In this document: one piece after another, positions 43,096 to 55,851 of the stretch
How the letters are laid out: each line of letters begins with the position of its first letter
How positions within the stretch are numbered: the first letter of the stretch is position 1
Assembly (NCBI GenBank): GCA_033977485.1
Contig: CM066994.1
Coordinates: 25,822,681-25,886,680, forward strand
DNA: 64,000 nucleotides
Reading direction: 5' to 3'
From: Hydrangea macrophylla
Taxonomy: Eukaryota > Streptophyta > Magnoliopsida > Cornales > Hydrangeaceae
Position numbers and translations under genes: made by a program
Notes under the pieces: model-generated
The model's input: the letters and a program-made list of their open reading frames with translations, nothing else
Database searches by the model: none
Told to the model about the DNA's origin: nothing

Positions 43096-43704
43096 TGATG
43101 ATGCCTGAATTTGGTTAGAGTGAAAAAGAGGAATTAGACAGAGATTTGTGTGTGGTTCGGTTCTGTTAATTAAGAGACCTACGTCCACATTGTGTGTCAG
43201 AACACTTGTACTAAGATACCAAATCGCCGGGGGTCTTTGGTAAAACAATAATGGGAGTGGGACTACCAAAGACTGGACGGGTAAAGTGTATGCGAGTGAG
43301 ATAAGATGTGCACACCCTTTGAAAGGGGTGAGTGGCCGCTTTTATAGATACAAAAAACCTACTCATACAAGGTAAATAAACTGATAAGGTCACACTATCA
43401 GGTTGGGATTGATTAGCACAAATCATGGGAATCTCCTAATTTGATTAGGAAACAATCTACTCTTTCCACTAATCTTCTAGCTTGTGTAGGAAACTATTCT
43501 AGAATATTCTAGATCACGTTCTGTGACATGGCTAGTTCGTTCCCATCGCGAGTATGAGTCCGCTTCCTGACCTGCAGGTCGGGTCGGGCGGTTCTGAATG
43601 TACTGCTCGGGATGACTACGCGTTGAGCACAGTTACCGGATGAGTTAGCACTCCTTGCTGAGGTGGCCAAGATTGAACCCTAGCTTTTATTTTTGTACAT
43701 ATCA
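43096..43704 (-). repeat. G2 5' LTR
   Basis: 609 bp, on plus tgatgatgcctgaatttgg ... gtacatatca; pairs with 21871-22488 with many point differences and small indels, so G2 is old. Confidence 0.93.
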
Positions 43705-44752
43705 GAAACTATTCAAGATCATCAAATGATGAGCATTGCATTCAAAGATGCCCAAACAGGCCCTAAATATTTATGTTGAATTTGTTGGATTTTGCTACCT
43801 GGTTCGGAGATTTGTTGCAGATTTGGACCCCTGATCTCTCTGGCTATCAGGCTCGGATATAATTGGACCCTCCTTCAATGCCATTGATACGGAGAAGATG
43901 ACCAAACCCATTACAGTGAATCAACCCATGCAGCAGATGGGTTTGAATTTCAAGTACATCATTTCCGAAGGCCTACTCCATTCATTTTCTGCTGGGATTA
44001 TCAAATGATACCCTCGTTTCGATACAAAATGATGACTCCAACCTGGAAAAGATTCAAAAACCCCAACTTATAATTACTGAACTTGAAAAACCCAAATTGA
44101 ATTTGTTGAAACCCAATTGGGAAATCATAGAACAGTAGATATATCAGAGGATCAAATTAGAGTTCTATTGATAGTTCGTTATATGAGAATTTATATTTCA
44201 GAAAGCCAAAAAAAAATAATATCATACTCTAAAACTCAAATTCGAAAATTAAGTACAAAAACGGAAATCCTGAAACAAATGTACAAAAACCCACTTGAGA
44301 TGCGAATCCAAATTTCAATACCCAATAACAACTTTTCGCATAAACCCCCAATTTTTTACTACCAAATTTGAAAACCCAAATTGAATTTGTTGATTCCCAA
44401 TTGAGAAATCATAGAATATCAAATGAGAATCTCAATTCATCACTATTCAATACTCAAAATGGAATTAGTTTGGGGGATAAGTACAGAAATGGAAGTCAAT
44501 TGATCCATAAACAAATCTTAATACCCAATTACAATTTTCTGACCCTTCTGAGAAATTGAATTGATAATCAAATTGAAACCCGAAATGTACCCGTTGGATT
44601 GATTGGATAGCTCCGATCAGCAAATGTTCAGAATTCATATTGTTTCTCTCTCACATTCCTCTTCTTTTGAGCTGCAGAGGTCTTCATCCCCATGGTGATA
44701 GAGAGAGAAACTTTAGAGACCAATATGAGGGGGCCAGAGAGAAGCATCAAAG

Positions 44753-44794
<42 letters not shown>

Positions 44795-45093
44795 GGCTCT
44801 GTTTCATCCTAATTTGTAGATTTGAATTTGAATGAGATAAGGAGTCGAGCCTAGAGAGTCGTTGATTAAATAAACCTATGGCTTGGAAGCTGGTTCGAGC
44901 CAGGCTTGGTTACTATTCTACGTAATCAAGCCGCTACCCGAGCCTGAGCTACGCTTTAGTTACCGTTGTTTGCCTTCAAAATGTTATTACTGCTTTGAGT
45001 AATATTATGCTTCTCAAATCCCAATTTCTTATGATGTGTTAGTGGATATTTTAGATTTTGATTGGATAATTTTGAAGTAGTGGTCCTATTATT
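43705..45093. other. Host intergenic or intronic DNA
   Basis: No gene supported on either strand. It should join the PHD-gene intron at 21870 if G2 is removed. A 21-codon minus frame at 44623-44694 (MGMKTSAAQKKRN...) is too short to call. 44885-44990 has ggttcgagccaggc-type repeats seen in plant TEs. Confidence 0.55.
44755..44790 (+). repeat. (GA)n microsatellite
   Basis: About 18 GA dinucleotides. Confidence 0.95.
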
Positions 45094-45265
45094 ATGGGCA
45101 CTACTAGACCCACATAGTAAACCACACACAGCTTTAAATGTTTGTATCTAGTGTTGTTTGAATTTTTTTACATTTTTTTATTCCCCACTTATACAGCACA
45201 GGGTACATGCATTTAAAGCTGTGTGTGAAAAAAATGTGTGATTCACTCTGTGAGTCGAGCATTTT
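45094..45265. mobile_element. MITE with 9-bp TSD, Mutator-like type
   Basis: 172 bp fold-back. cacacacagctttaaatg on the left is the inverse of catttaaagctgtgtgtg on the right, and the outer ends are weaker inverted matches (tagacccacatagtaaacc against tcgactcacagagtgaatc). A perfect 9-bp duplication CCTATTATT lies at 45085-45093 and 45266-45274. No coding sequence. A 9-bp TSD points to a MULE-derived element. Confidence 0.8.
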
Positions 45266-45825
45266 CCTATTATTTTTGCTAGCATCTAATCCAAATTCAG
45301 TAGGTCCATTACCACATCATTTTAGATTGATTTTTAGAATTAAGATTTAGGAAACAACATTACTTTACCGTTTTGTTTTCCCCCCACACTTTCAAGCTCA
45401 CAAATTGAAATGCATTTTTTTTTTTCATTTTCTTTCTTTACGACTACCAGATTAAATAACAAAATAGAAATAAAATATTAAAAAAAATTCTCTCATATTG
45501 GATTATTTTAGTTTAAAGGACAACACAAATTTAATTTTGGTCAAATGTCTCTGATTAGTGAACTCAATCAAATTAAATCTGTTAAATGTGAAAATTTCAA
45601 GTTTCACATTATTATTTATGTGAAATTTCTTTTCAGCGATCTTTCTCTAGAATGAAAATGTGTTGGACCTACGACAAGAAACTTTTATAGTACAGGAGTT
45701 TTGACTAAAATTCCCATAAACAGTGTATGTTGAGTTTCAAAATTGTTTCATTACAACTTGTCAACTTGTTTGAATTTTGTAACATTTCCAAAGTTGTTCA
45801 TTAATCAATCCCAAGAGTAATATTT
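45266..45825. other. AT-rich host DNA
   Basis: No gene or repeat recognised. Confidence 0.5.
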
Positions 45826-45962
45826 GGGGCATACCTTTACACACTCAAAAAACATCCACACCCTGAGATGGACCAATGAAAGAGAGAGATAGAGACTGGG
45901 GGGGTATTGGTCCACCTCAAAGTGTGGATACTTTTTTGGTGTGTAAAGTAAGGGAGTATCCC
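45826..45962. mobile_element. Fold-back MITE-like repeat
   Basis: atacctttacacac ... catccacaccctgagatgg and, inverted, ccacctcaaagtgtggat ... gtgtgtaaagtaagggagtat form a stem of about 60 bp around a GA-rich loop. No clean TSD was seen, so the class is not assigned. Confidence 0.65.
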
Positions 45963-46672
45963 TAGCATTGTTGTCGGTCCCAAATTTGAGGGACCATTTT
46001 GAAAGTTCTAATAATTTAAGAAAGCTTATTTTATTGTTGTGAATTTATTTTTTTTCAAACTACAACTGCTTTTAAGTTTAGAATTTGAGTGTTAACATCA
46101 AACTGAAATTTGAAAGAGTTTTATCTGTACTACTATAGAATGGGAGAGATAGGAGTACCAAATTTATTCTCAACACCACTCATATTTACATGTATACCAA
46201 TATACTTTGTGACCATTTTATTTTCCTAACTTTTCCACGCCTTTTTAGGCAAATTCTCCATATAAGTAAATACTAAATATCCACAATCCACACAAATAGA
46301 GTAAAAAGTAAATTCTAAACTACAACCTCAAGGTATGAAACCTTGAAGCCTTCTAGTTTGAATTAACCCCACATTAAATTGATGTTAGTTGTACCTAAAT
46401 AGCAAATCTAGGATTACTAATAATATAATTATTAGGGAGAATAAATTAACGGCCTCTAGAATGAAAACTTTTCTATAAACAATATATCCCGCTTTTTTAA
46501 GGAGATAAGGACAATCGTCTTTGAATTATATGCTCTTAAGTTCATTTTTAAACTGAAAATATAGATATTAACAAATTTGCTCCCACCACACATGTAGAGC
46601 ATTTCAATTTTGCCACCTCAGTGCGTTCTTCAAAGAAGTTTATTTTTTTATTTTTCAAACTTTAAAATGCTA
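45963..46672. other. AT-rich host DNA before G3
   Basis: About 710 bp, no gene recognised. The last five bases, tgcta (46668-46672), are the G3 target duplication. Confidence 0.55.
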
Positions 46673-48783
46673 TGTCACACCCGTACCAAAAATTTATAAG
46701 TTTTATCTTGCATAATTGAATTTATGAATGGATTTATCAATGTTAGTTGATAATGAGGTTGAGGTTGACTGTGAGTCAACGGTAAGGTGTCAGTGAGGGC
46801 ACAGAAACATGATGGTTCATTTTGCATTGGCATAAGTAAATGACATTTATGTGATTTAAATGTTATTTGACTTATCTGGTAGTTTATGAATAGTGAATTA
46901 TACATGTATAGTATAATTTTTTGGTAATTTCAATATTGTTATATATCTTTTGAGAATTGTGGTGAGAACGTGAGAGATTTTCACAGAATTTAGTTTTCGG
47001 ACGTGATTTTGGATCCAAACAAGACTTAGTCGAAAACTTTTGTAATTTATAACTTTCACTCGTAAAGTTATAAAATGGACGTGTGCGACGTTTCATAGAT
47101 TAATTAGAAGTTTGAGAAACTCGCGGGGAGGTAAACACGATTTTCGAGGAGTGTGTCCATAAATAGGTGAGGGTGAGATTTCATTTCTCACAAACTTCAT
47201 ATAATATCTTGAGAGAGGAGAGAGAAAAGGGAGACTGATCCTACGGCCTTTGCGACGACGAATGGCGACCCTTCGTCCGTTTGAATTTCACCAAATTGCA
47301 TATTCAAACTTCCCAAGGTAAGGGCTACGTATCGATAGTCTTTAAGCCACGTTTGGCTAAGATTTTATAAATTTCTAAATCTAAGAAATTGGGTAAAACA
47401 CGTGTAGACTTGTAGGTTTTGTGTAGGATCGGATATTTGGCATTTATTCAAGCTTCTAGTCGTTTCCTCCAAGTTTTATGAGGATAGCTCGAGGTATGAA
47501 TTTCCAGCCTATGTTATATAGGTGAAATACATGTTATATATTTTGACGACGAAATTGTGATCTGGGCGAAATTCATGTGTTAATCTTAGACCCATTAATT
47601 ATGCACGCGATTAAATGTGAAAAGCATGTCTAAATTTACGCGAGCACGTTGAGTTGCCTAAGTGGGTCAAAGGGGGGTTTTATACAAATTCATGCCGGAG
47701 TAAGTTTCTCGATATTTGAGAATTTTAGTAGCGACAGCTACTGTGCATGGTTTAAGACTTGGACTTGCCAGGGCACTTGGGGACGTAATGGTTGTAGGCT
47801 TGGACTAGCTATTGACGTCGCGGTTTAAGGCTTGGACTTGCCGCTACCGGATGAAGGCGTGTTTTTCTCCCTAGCAACTACTGATGTGATTTATGAAGTT
47901 AAAGCATGTTTTGTCATATATGCATACGTTAGAAATTGTGCACTCAGTATATAGCTGAGCAGTGGAGATTTACTCCATTGCAGGTGATAGGAAGGAAATG
48001 AAACAGAAGTGTGAGGAGTGAGGCTGACAAATGTCGGGGGAATCATTTATATATGTTTTTGCTTCTATTCCAAGTCTTGTAATAATGAGCGTTTCGAATA
48101 GCTAGCATTTTTGTATTTGGCTTGGAAGGAGTAGTATGGTGTCCATGACGTTGTAATAACTCTTAAAACTCTTTTTAGTTACGTTGTAATGAATCCGAAC
48201 TCGTGAATTCGTGTTTTGCACGTTTTACTGGTCAAATTCGAATTTCAGAAGGTGGATTAGTATTTCCTATGTTTAATCCAAACAAGCCTTAGCTTGTTCC
48301 GTTATTGTTTCTTTTCATGGATTACTAAGTCTAAACTTTGGTTTTAATAACATATTGTAGCTTGTGAAGTTTATAATAAGGTGTACTTGTGAAGAGGAAT
48401 GAAAGGAGTAAGGTTGGGTGATGCCTTAGGCAAAATTCTGCAGCTTGTGCAGGATTCTGCTAAGAATGGGGTCGTTCGACCGGTCGAAATGCCCCCTGCT
48501 AGAAATCTTTTTCTGTACCTTCTGGTAATTTTCAAAAGGTTTTGATTGATTCTTACGGTACCTTTGGGACCCCTTTTAACATAAAATCATTCGATTCGAA
48601 ATATAATTGTGTTTTCACTTTTACACGGATTTTACAACTCGGCGGGTAATATTTCCAAAAGTTTTATACACTCAGGTTGTTTTAAAGTCTTTTCCGCTGC
48701 GTATGGTTATGAAATGAACTGGCTAAGCCTTGATGGCGTGCGACGTGTCCTGTTTCTGCACGTTAGCGGGATGAGTCGTGATA
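46673..48783 (+). repeat. G3 5' LTR
   Basis: 2111 bp. TATA-like cataaatagg near 47159-47168. Ends gagtcgtgata, five bases before the PBS (tggtatcagagc, 48789-48800). Contains a palindrome ttcgaccggtcgaa at 48475-48488. Confidence 0.93.
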
Positions 48784-48988
48784 TTTATTGGTATCAGAGC
48801 TAGAGGTAACAAAACTTTGGGAACGTTCAACGATGAGTGGATTGTTGAGTGATTTATCACATATTCTAGAGTGCATTCATACATTGTAGAGATGTGTTGA
48901 TGCATATGTATGTTGTTTTACATACATGATATTGTTCTTGTCATACATGCATAGTGTTTATGCATCGAGATTAACAGGTTGAACAATC

Positions 48989-50107
48989 ATGGGTGACCGA
49001 GAGTTATCATCGCATACCCAACGAATGAATGAAATGGCAGAAATGATGGGGAATATGAGTGACATGATCCGAAATATAGTGGAGCGATTGCCTCCAACGC
49101 CTCCATTGGAACCGGAACTGATAACCATAGTACATGTACTTGAAAATAGAGGCATAAGATCAATATCCGAACAGTTCACTCGAAAGAAACCAATGGAATT
49201 CCATGGAACACTCGACCCAACGCTCACAGAACATTGGATAATGGACATAGAATGAATCTTCCGACCTATCCCGATGACCGATAGGGAGAAAATGGAAAAT
49301 ACAAGTAATGTGCTGAAGGGTGAAGCCCAGAACTGGTGGGTAAATGTTCTAGATCAAGGGGCACCGATTACTTGGGAGGGGTTCAAGGCGGAATTCAATC
49401 GCCGGTTCTTTCCGCGAGCCGCCTACAATGCAAAAAAGCGAGAATTTGATAACCTGAAGCACGGAGATATGACTATAACCGAATATACTTCCAAGTACAA
49501 CGCTTTGTTGAGATTCGGAAAGGGTTCAGTGCCAGATGAGGAAGATAGGGCAAGGAAATTTGAAGAGGGTTTAAGGAAAAATATTCGTCTAAGGGTGGAA
49601 ACCTATGAGCATTCGACTATGGCAGCAGTACAACAAACGACATTAGTGGCCGAGAGTGGAATGGAAAGGTAGAGGCAGAATCAACACGGTAAACGAGGCA
49701 ATGAGAGTGGGGATAGGAACCAAGGCGGATCTTTCAAGAGGCTGTTTCAAAGAGGCTCTGGTTCTAGTTTCAGTGACTTCAGGAGGACACCAAGTAACAT
49801 ACCGTTGTGTTCACTTTGCAACCGACCACACTCAGGCCGATGTTTCATGACCAAACCCCAAAATAGGAACCAAGAAGGGGGTAGTGCTAATTCGACTCCT
49901 GGCATGCGGGGTAAGTGTTGTGATTGCGGAGTATTTGGGCATCAAGCCGAGAATTACCCGAGGAAGCATTCTCAGCAAGGAGCTAGTTCTATGGCTTCCA
50001 GTGGGTCGAAGCCTAGACAGTCAAATGATGGGGGACAAAAGATAGAACAACGTCAAGGGAGAGCATACCAGATGAACCCAGAGACATGGCTGCTTCAAAG
50101 ACAGTGA
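48989..50107 (+). pseudogene. G3 gag
   Basis: ATG at 48989 (MGDRELSSHTQRMNEMAEMM). The gag core has KPMEFHGTLDPTLTEHWIMD, AQNWWVNVLDQGAPITWEGF, FNRRFFPRAAYNAKKREF and EYTSKYNALLRFGKGSVPDE. The frame has a TGA at 49253-49255 (CGA expected in ERIFR) and a TAG at 49670-49672. It goes on in the same frame to two knuckle-like segments (CSLCNRPHSGRC and CCDCGVFGHQAENYPRKH, where Cys to Tyr spoils the last Cys). The frame is lost near 50085. Confidence 0.9.
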
Positions 50108-50723
50108 TCTCAGGTATGATGCTTGTATCGCACTTAGCACGCATACTTGCTGACTCAGGATCTACGCATTCATTTGTATCGCATGACTTTGTTGATCATT
50201 TGAATGTTAAATCTGCACCGTTAGGGTATGAATTATCCGTGGTCGTACCTTTCAGTAAGCCGATAATGACATCTACGGTATACCAGAACTGTGAGATCCA
50301 ACTAGGTGAGAAGTATAGACCTTATACCTATCGTTATGAATCACTTTGACGTGATCTTAGGAATGGATTGGTTAGCACTTAACCTATCTACGATAGACTG
50401 TGAACGAAAAGAGGTTAATTTTCGATCACTGGTTCATGGGGACTTTTGTTTCCAAGGGAGTGGAGTTACACCTCCGCCGTATTTGATTTCGGCTATTCGA
50501 GCGGGTAAATTATTGAGGAAAGATGTCAGGGATTTTTGTGTTCAGTAACTGACACAACAGCGAGTGAATTGAAAGTAGAAGACATTCCAATAGTACGAGA
50601 ATATCCAGATGTGTTTCCTGATGACTTGACATATGTTCTGATTAAGAGAGAAATTGAATTCACTAGTGAAGTATTGCCAAACTCAAGAATGGCACCCGTA
50701 GAACTGAAAGAGCTGAAGATTCA
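50086..50723 (+). pseudogene. G3 protease and start of RT
   Basis: [20 protein letters not shown] has an intact DSG active site. After shifts come [20 protein letters not shown] and VREYPDVFPDDL, the lead-in to RT, up to [12 protein letters not shown], where the G4 LTR begins in the middle of the reading frame. A TAA lies at 50546-50548. Confidence 0.9.
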
Positions 50724-51631
50724 TGTAACACCCGTACCCGGAAAAGAAGATTAATGTGATAATAATGTATGTTAATTAAAGATAATTAATGCATGGGATG
50801 TTTAAAGGTGGGGTTATGAACCCACATGTGAAAAGGTGCTCAAATGCGGGCACAGATGAAAGTTCTGTAAAAAGGGCAGAACTGGTATAAATGTGGGGCC
50901 CAACGAGGGTCTAATTAAGATAATTTGCATTTTGATGTTATTATATGTTTATGTGCATATTTATTTAAATGCCTAAAGTTATGATCATGTCTTATGATAG
51001 GTAAGGGAACCAGTTTTGGGTACCCATGTGAGGGCGTATTTGAATAAAATTGATAACTGGTAGGTTTAATAGCAACCTCATAAATTATGTGGGACCACGT
51101 TTGCGACCCACGCGGGACTTAGATTAAATCCTTTTAGAGAAAATGGGTAGTTAATGTAATTAACATGGGGGTTTCATAATAAAACTTAAAGAAAGTCAGG
51201 GGAGGTAAATATAATTAATGGAAAGTTAACACAACACATATGCATGTGTTGATATGTGTCTCCAAGACACAAAACACAGCTGGAGATTCACAAGCTTGGA
51301 GAGAACGAGAGCTCCCGAGTCGGCGACGGAAATTCTCGACGACGTTTCTTGCCGTTCCTTCGCCGTCCGGCGTCGGATTTACGATCCGAGACCACTTTTG
51401 GACTCGTGGAGGTAAGAGGATCACATGCATGTAATTTATTTTTGTTTTCGACAACGTTTTTACGGCAACCGTCTTTGATAAATGATGTTCTTGGTACCAA
51501 ACTTGTGTAGGATTATCACCAACTAGGAATTGAGCTAAACTTGGGAAGGAATTGGGGAAATCTAAGCTTAGTTGTGTATAAATCAAAGAGGTGAGTGTCC
51601 TAATCCGCCCGAGGCGGGTTGGGGTGTGACA
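50724..51631 (+). repeat. G4 5' LTR
   Basis: 908 bp, tgtaacacccgtacccgg ... ggggtgtgaca. Confidence 0.96.
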
Positions 51632-51832
51632 ATTTTTGGTATCAGAGCAATAGGTTAGTGCCTTTGGGGATGAGTGACGATTACGACTACGACGCGTAAT
51701 AAGCATAATTGATCAATGAATGTGTAGTTCATGCATTCACGTTTACTTAGCATGTTGAATGATGTTGAGCATGCATTGAAAAGTATAAAAGTAACGTGTA
51801 TATGAATATGTATTGTGAATGCCAGAGAGAAA

Positions 51833-52632
51833 ATGTCTAGTTCAACACCGCCTACGCAAATGGAGAGAATGGAAAGAGTTGTAGCCGGTTTGGTACAAGT
51901 GGTTGAAACCCATGCAATAGAGGGGAGGCACGATCAACCGAATCCTAATCCAAGGGAGGAGGTGACCACAATTTCACAGTTTTACAAGCAGAAACCGACA
52001 CTATTCAGAGGGGAGACTGATCCAATGAGAGCCGATTTCTGGTTGTCCGATATGGAGAGGATATTCAGGGTTCTTCCATGTTCCGAGACTCAACAGGTTT
52101 TATTTGCTGCCGATACCTTAAAAGAGGAAGCACAGTACTGGTGGCGTACAAATTGGGACCCGATAGGCCGAACACTTGGGGGGAGTTCGTAGTACTCTTC
52201 AAGAAGCAATACTTTCCGAAATCGTTTGAAGATTTAAAAGCTCAAGAGTTTATGGAATTGAAACAAGGAGGGATGACAGTTCGGGAGTATTCCGCTAAAT
52301 TCACAAGTTTGGCTCGATTTGCTGAGAACATAGTACCAAATGAAGGGGATCGAACTAGAAAGTTTGTAACGGGGCTTAGAGACGAGATTTGACGTCAAGT
52401 ATCAGTGCAACGGTTGGACAAAGTAGCAGAGGCATTGGATGTGGCTTCAATCGCTGAGAGAGATATGGGGTATCAATAAGGTTCCCAAGCACCGGTAACT
52501 CAACAATATAAACGGCCGGGTTCAAGTCAATATAGTGGTCAAGAAAGTTCAAAAAGACAAAGCTTTGGGAGTTCCTCGGGTGGTGGAGGTAATAAGCCGC
52601 GGTGTAACACGTGTGGTAAGTTTCATTGGGGT
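51833..52632 (+). pseudogene. G4 gag, main part
   Basis: ATG at 51833 (MSSSTPPTQMERMERVVAGL). KPTLFRGETDPMRADFWLSD and YWWRTNWDPIG are in the first frame. A frameshift near 52165 moves it, and PNTWGEFVVLFKKQYFPKSF, ELKQGGMTVREYSAKFTSLA and GLRDEI follow. A TGA at 52390-52392 stands for CGA (DEIRRQ). A TAA near 52478 stands for CAA. The CCHC segments come in the next entry. Confidence 0.9.
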
Positions 52633-54123
52633 GTGTGCAATCTATCGACAACGATGTGCAACAATTGTCGACAAATGGGGCATGTAGCAAAGAATTGTCC
52701 GGGAGTGAGGCCAAATACTTACACTCCGATGAGCCGTATGGATGATAGTGGAATGGTTTGCCATAACTGTAGGGAGCTTGGGCACCGAATGTGCAATTGT
52801 CCTAAGCCGAGGCAAGGAGGCTCCAGTGCAACCGTAAGTAGTGCACCAACACCGCGACCACCTCAACAACAACAATCACAAGGAAGGGAACAACGTCAGG
52901 GTCGTTATTTCCAACTTAATCCAGGGAAGACCACCGTTGCTAACACAGTCGTGTCAGGTAAAGTTCTTATCTGTTCAACACCTGCTAATGTGTTAATGGA
53001 TTCTGGTTCTACACACTCATTTGTGTCACACCAATTCGCTAGAAATATGAACGTACCCTTAGAACTTCTTGAATATGACTTGTCTGTTGATGTTCCGTTG
53101 GGAAGATCTTTGGTGAGTTCGGGAGTTTATAGAAATTACGAAGTTAAAATTAATGATGAAGTGTTAACAGCGAATCTAGTACCGTTAGTAATCCAACATT
53201 TTGATGTCATATTGGGAATGGATTGGTTGTCAGTAAATCACGCGGTTATTGATTGTGAAAACAAAAGGGTAGAATTACAGGCACCGACTCGTGGAGTCTT
53301 TTCTTTTCAAGGGATAGGTGTCGTGTCACCACCTTATCTTGTATCCGCCATCAAGGCTTGTCGTTTATTGAGAAAGGGGTGTAAAGGTTTCCTTTATAGT
53401 ATATTGGATACTAGAGGTACTGAACAAAAATTAGAAGATATACCAGTTGTTAGGGAATTTCCTGATGTATTCCCAGAAGATTTACCAAGTGTGTTAATTG
53501 AGAGGGAGGTTGAATTTGGTATAGATGTGATACCGGGAACACAACCCATTTCGCGGGCACCATATAGAATGGCTCCAGTAGAGTTGAAAGAGTTGAAGAC
53601 TCAGTTACAAGAATTATTAGACAAGGGATTCATTCGGCCAAGTGTATCACCCTGGGGTGCACCAGTCCTTTTTGTGAAAAAGAAAGACGGAATGATGAGA
53701 ATGTGTATTGATTATCGTGAGATTAACAAGGTAACTATTAAAAACAAGTACCCATTGCCACAGATCGATGATTTATTTGATCAACTACAAGGAGCTCAGG
53801 TGTTTTCAAAGATTGATTTGAGGTTGGGGTATCATCAACTGAAGGTAAAGGCCGAGGATGTTGAGAAGACAGCCTTCAGAACTCGATACGGTCATTATAA
53901 ATTTCTTGTAATGCCATTTAGAGTAACCAATGCACCGGCTGCGTTCATGGACTTAATGAATAGGGTCTTTAAAACGTATTTAGATGAATTTGTTATCGTT
54001 TTTATTGATGATATACTTATTTACTCAAAGAGTCCGGAAGAACATGATAGACATTTGAGATTGGTGTTGCAATGTCTTCGAGAAAAGCAATTGTTTGGAA
54101 AACTGAAGAAAAGTGAGTTTTGA
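52633..54123 (+). pseudogene. G4 gag knuckles, protease and RT
   Basis: An open stretch of 496 codons. Two CCHC knuckles ([14 protein letters not shown] and [14 protein letters not shown]) are followed by a Gln-rich spacer. The protease reads [20 protein letters not shown] and [22 protein letters not shown] has [80 protein letters not shown] and the active-site FIDD in [16 protein letters not shown]. The stop TGA at 54121-54123 ([12 protein letters not shown]) replaces Trp. The only clear loss in the protein up to here is that stop. Confidence 0.94.
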
Positions 54124-54936
54124 TTGTCAAGCGTTACCTTTCTTGGCCATGTGATTTCTAAAGAAGGTGTGTCAGTCGATCCACAGAAAATAGAAGTCGT
54201 TATGAATTGGGCGAGACCAACCAATGCGTCAGAAATTCGTAGCTTTCTGGGTTTGGCTGGGTATTATAGAAGGTTTGTTCGGGATTTTTCAAAGATTGCG
54301 GCTCCGATGACAACACTTATGCGAAAAGATGTTCCGTTTGAATGGGGAAAAGAATGTGAGGAATGCTTCCAAACATTGAAGAGTAAGTTGACTTCTGCTC
54401 CGATCCTTGCAATTCCGACAAGCACTGGGGGATTTAGTATTTACAGCGATGCTTCTCATCAAGGTTTGGGGTGTGTCCTTATGCAAAGGGACAAGGTGAT
54501 AGCGTATGCTTCGAGGCAATTGAGAACTCATGAGAAGAATTATCCAACTCACGATTTGGAACTTGCCGCGGTAATCTTTGCTTTAAAGATTTAGCGACAT
54601 TATTTGTACGGGGAAACTTGTGAAGTTTTCACAGACCACAAAAGCTTAAAGTACTTGTTTACTCAAAGGGATCTAAATATGCGACAACGGAGATGGTTGG
54701 AGTTAATGAAGGACTACGACTTGAAAATTCAATATCACCCGGGTAAGGCGAATGTGGTCGCCGATGCTTTAAGTCGAAAATCATCAGAGAGTTTGACATG
54801 TGTTCTGACCGCTCAAGAAGGGTTAGTGACAGAGTTTGAACGTTTAGAGCTGGAGGTTATTCCTACAGTTGAAGGTGGTTTAATGGCTGCAATCATGGCA
54901 CAACCTGATTTGATTGGAGAGATTAAAGCAAATTAA
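54124..54936 (+). pseudogene. G4 RT end and RNase H
   Basis: [20 protein letters not shown] continues RT. The RNase H follows with [40 protein letters not shown] and then a TAG at 54592-54594 for Trp (KI*RHYLYG). It resumes with [20 protein letters not shown] and [17 protein letters not shown] ends the stretch at 54934-54936, where CAA (Gln) fits the family. Confidence 0.93.
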
Positions 54937-54939
54937 CTT

Positions 54940-55842
54940 TTGGCTCCAAACTTGAAGAAAGTTGTAGATGAACTACCTCAAGATAAGCGGCCAGAGTTTA
55001 GTTTACATAATGGGGTGTTATGGTACATTAACCGGTTATGTGTGCCTAATGTTGGCGATTTAAAGGAAAGGATCTTAGAAGAAGCTCATGGTACTCGGTA
55101 CTCTGTGCATCCGGGTAGTACGAAAATGTATAGAGATTTAAGGGAGGTCTATTGGTGGAGTGGAATGAAACATGAGATTGCGGAATATGTAGCTAAATGC
55201 ATGACATGTCAATTGGTAAAGCTTGAGCATCAACGACCCGCTGGGGAGATACAACCATTGGAAATACCGGAATGGAAATGGGAACATATTATAATGGATT
55301 TTGTGTCTGGATTGCCGAGGTCTCCTAGATCTAATGATAGCATTTGGGTGATCGTTGATAGGTTGACAAAGTCAGCCCACTTTTTGCCTATAAAGAGTAC
55401 AGAACCGACAAAGTTAGCAGAACTTTATGTTAAGGAGATTGTGAGATTGCATGGTGCACCGGTATCGATTGTCTCGGATCGTGATACACGTTTTATATCC
55501 AGATTTTGGGAAGGGCTACAAAGAGCTATGGGGACAGCTTTGCATTTTAGCACGGCATTTCACCCGCAAACTGATGGGCAGTCAAAACGGGTTATTCAGA
55601 TTCTAGAGGATATGCTTAGAGTTTGTGTTATGGATTTCAAGGCTGACTGGGAAACTCACTTGCCGTTAATTGAGTTTTCTTATAACAATAGTTTCCAAAC
55701 AAGCATTGGAATGACGCCTTTTGAGGCATTGTATGGTAGGAAATATAGATCGCCTGTGTGTTGGACAGAGGTTGGGAAAAAACAACTTCTAGGACCAGAA
55801 ATTGTACAAATCACCACCGACAAAGTCAAATTGATTAAGTAA
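54940..55842 (+). pseudogene. G4 integrase core
   Basis: The zinc finger ([20 protein letters not shown] and CMTCQLVK) is followed by the core: [27 protein letters not shown]-like [32 protein letters not shown] and [20 protein letters not shown]. The catalytic D, D and E region is recognisable (D in MDF, D in SDRD; QSKRV replaces the usual QSERV, so the catalytic Glu is changed to Lys by a G-to-A change). The stop at 55840-55842 (LIKQWLQ expected) replaces Gln. Confidence 0.92.
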
Positions 55843-55851
55843 TGGTTACAA

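Larger units (their letters stand above)
21871..43704 (-). mobile_element. G2: second Tat-like Ty3/gypsy element, heavily nested, pol mostly deleted
   Basis: LTRs at 21871-22488 and 43096-43704 (618 and 609 bp) are in the same orientation. The PBS lies by the right LTR, so the element reads on minus. Flanks are aaaac (21866-21870) and gaaac (43705-43709), a TSD with one mismatch. Kept parts are the leader, gag, the start of protease, the antisense ORF and the PPT. Reverse transcriptase, RNase H and integrase are absent between 41162 and 36157, where a fused copia relic lies instead. Secondary insertions are the solo LTR, copias D, F, C and E, and a hAT. Confidence 0.88.

Noticed and set aside
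44623..44694. Minus frame MGMKTSAAQKKRN as a first exon of the PHD gene
   Set aside because: Only 21 codons, no donor site seen and no family match; could not be supported.
51256..51510. Open frames in the G4 LTRs (51256-51510 and 56897-57294)
   Set aside because: Same frame in both LTRs by repetition; no protein family, LTR is regulatory.
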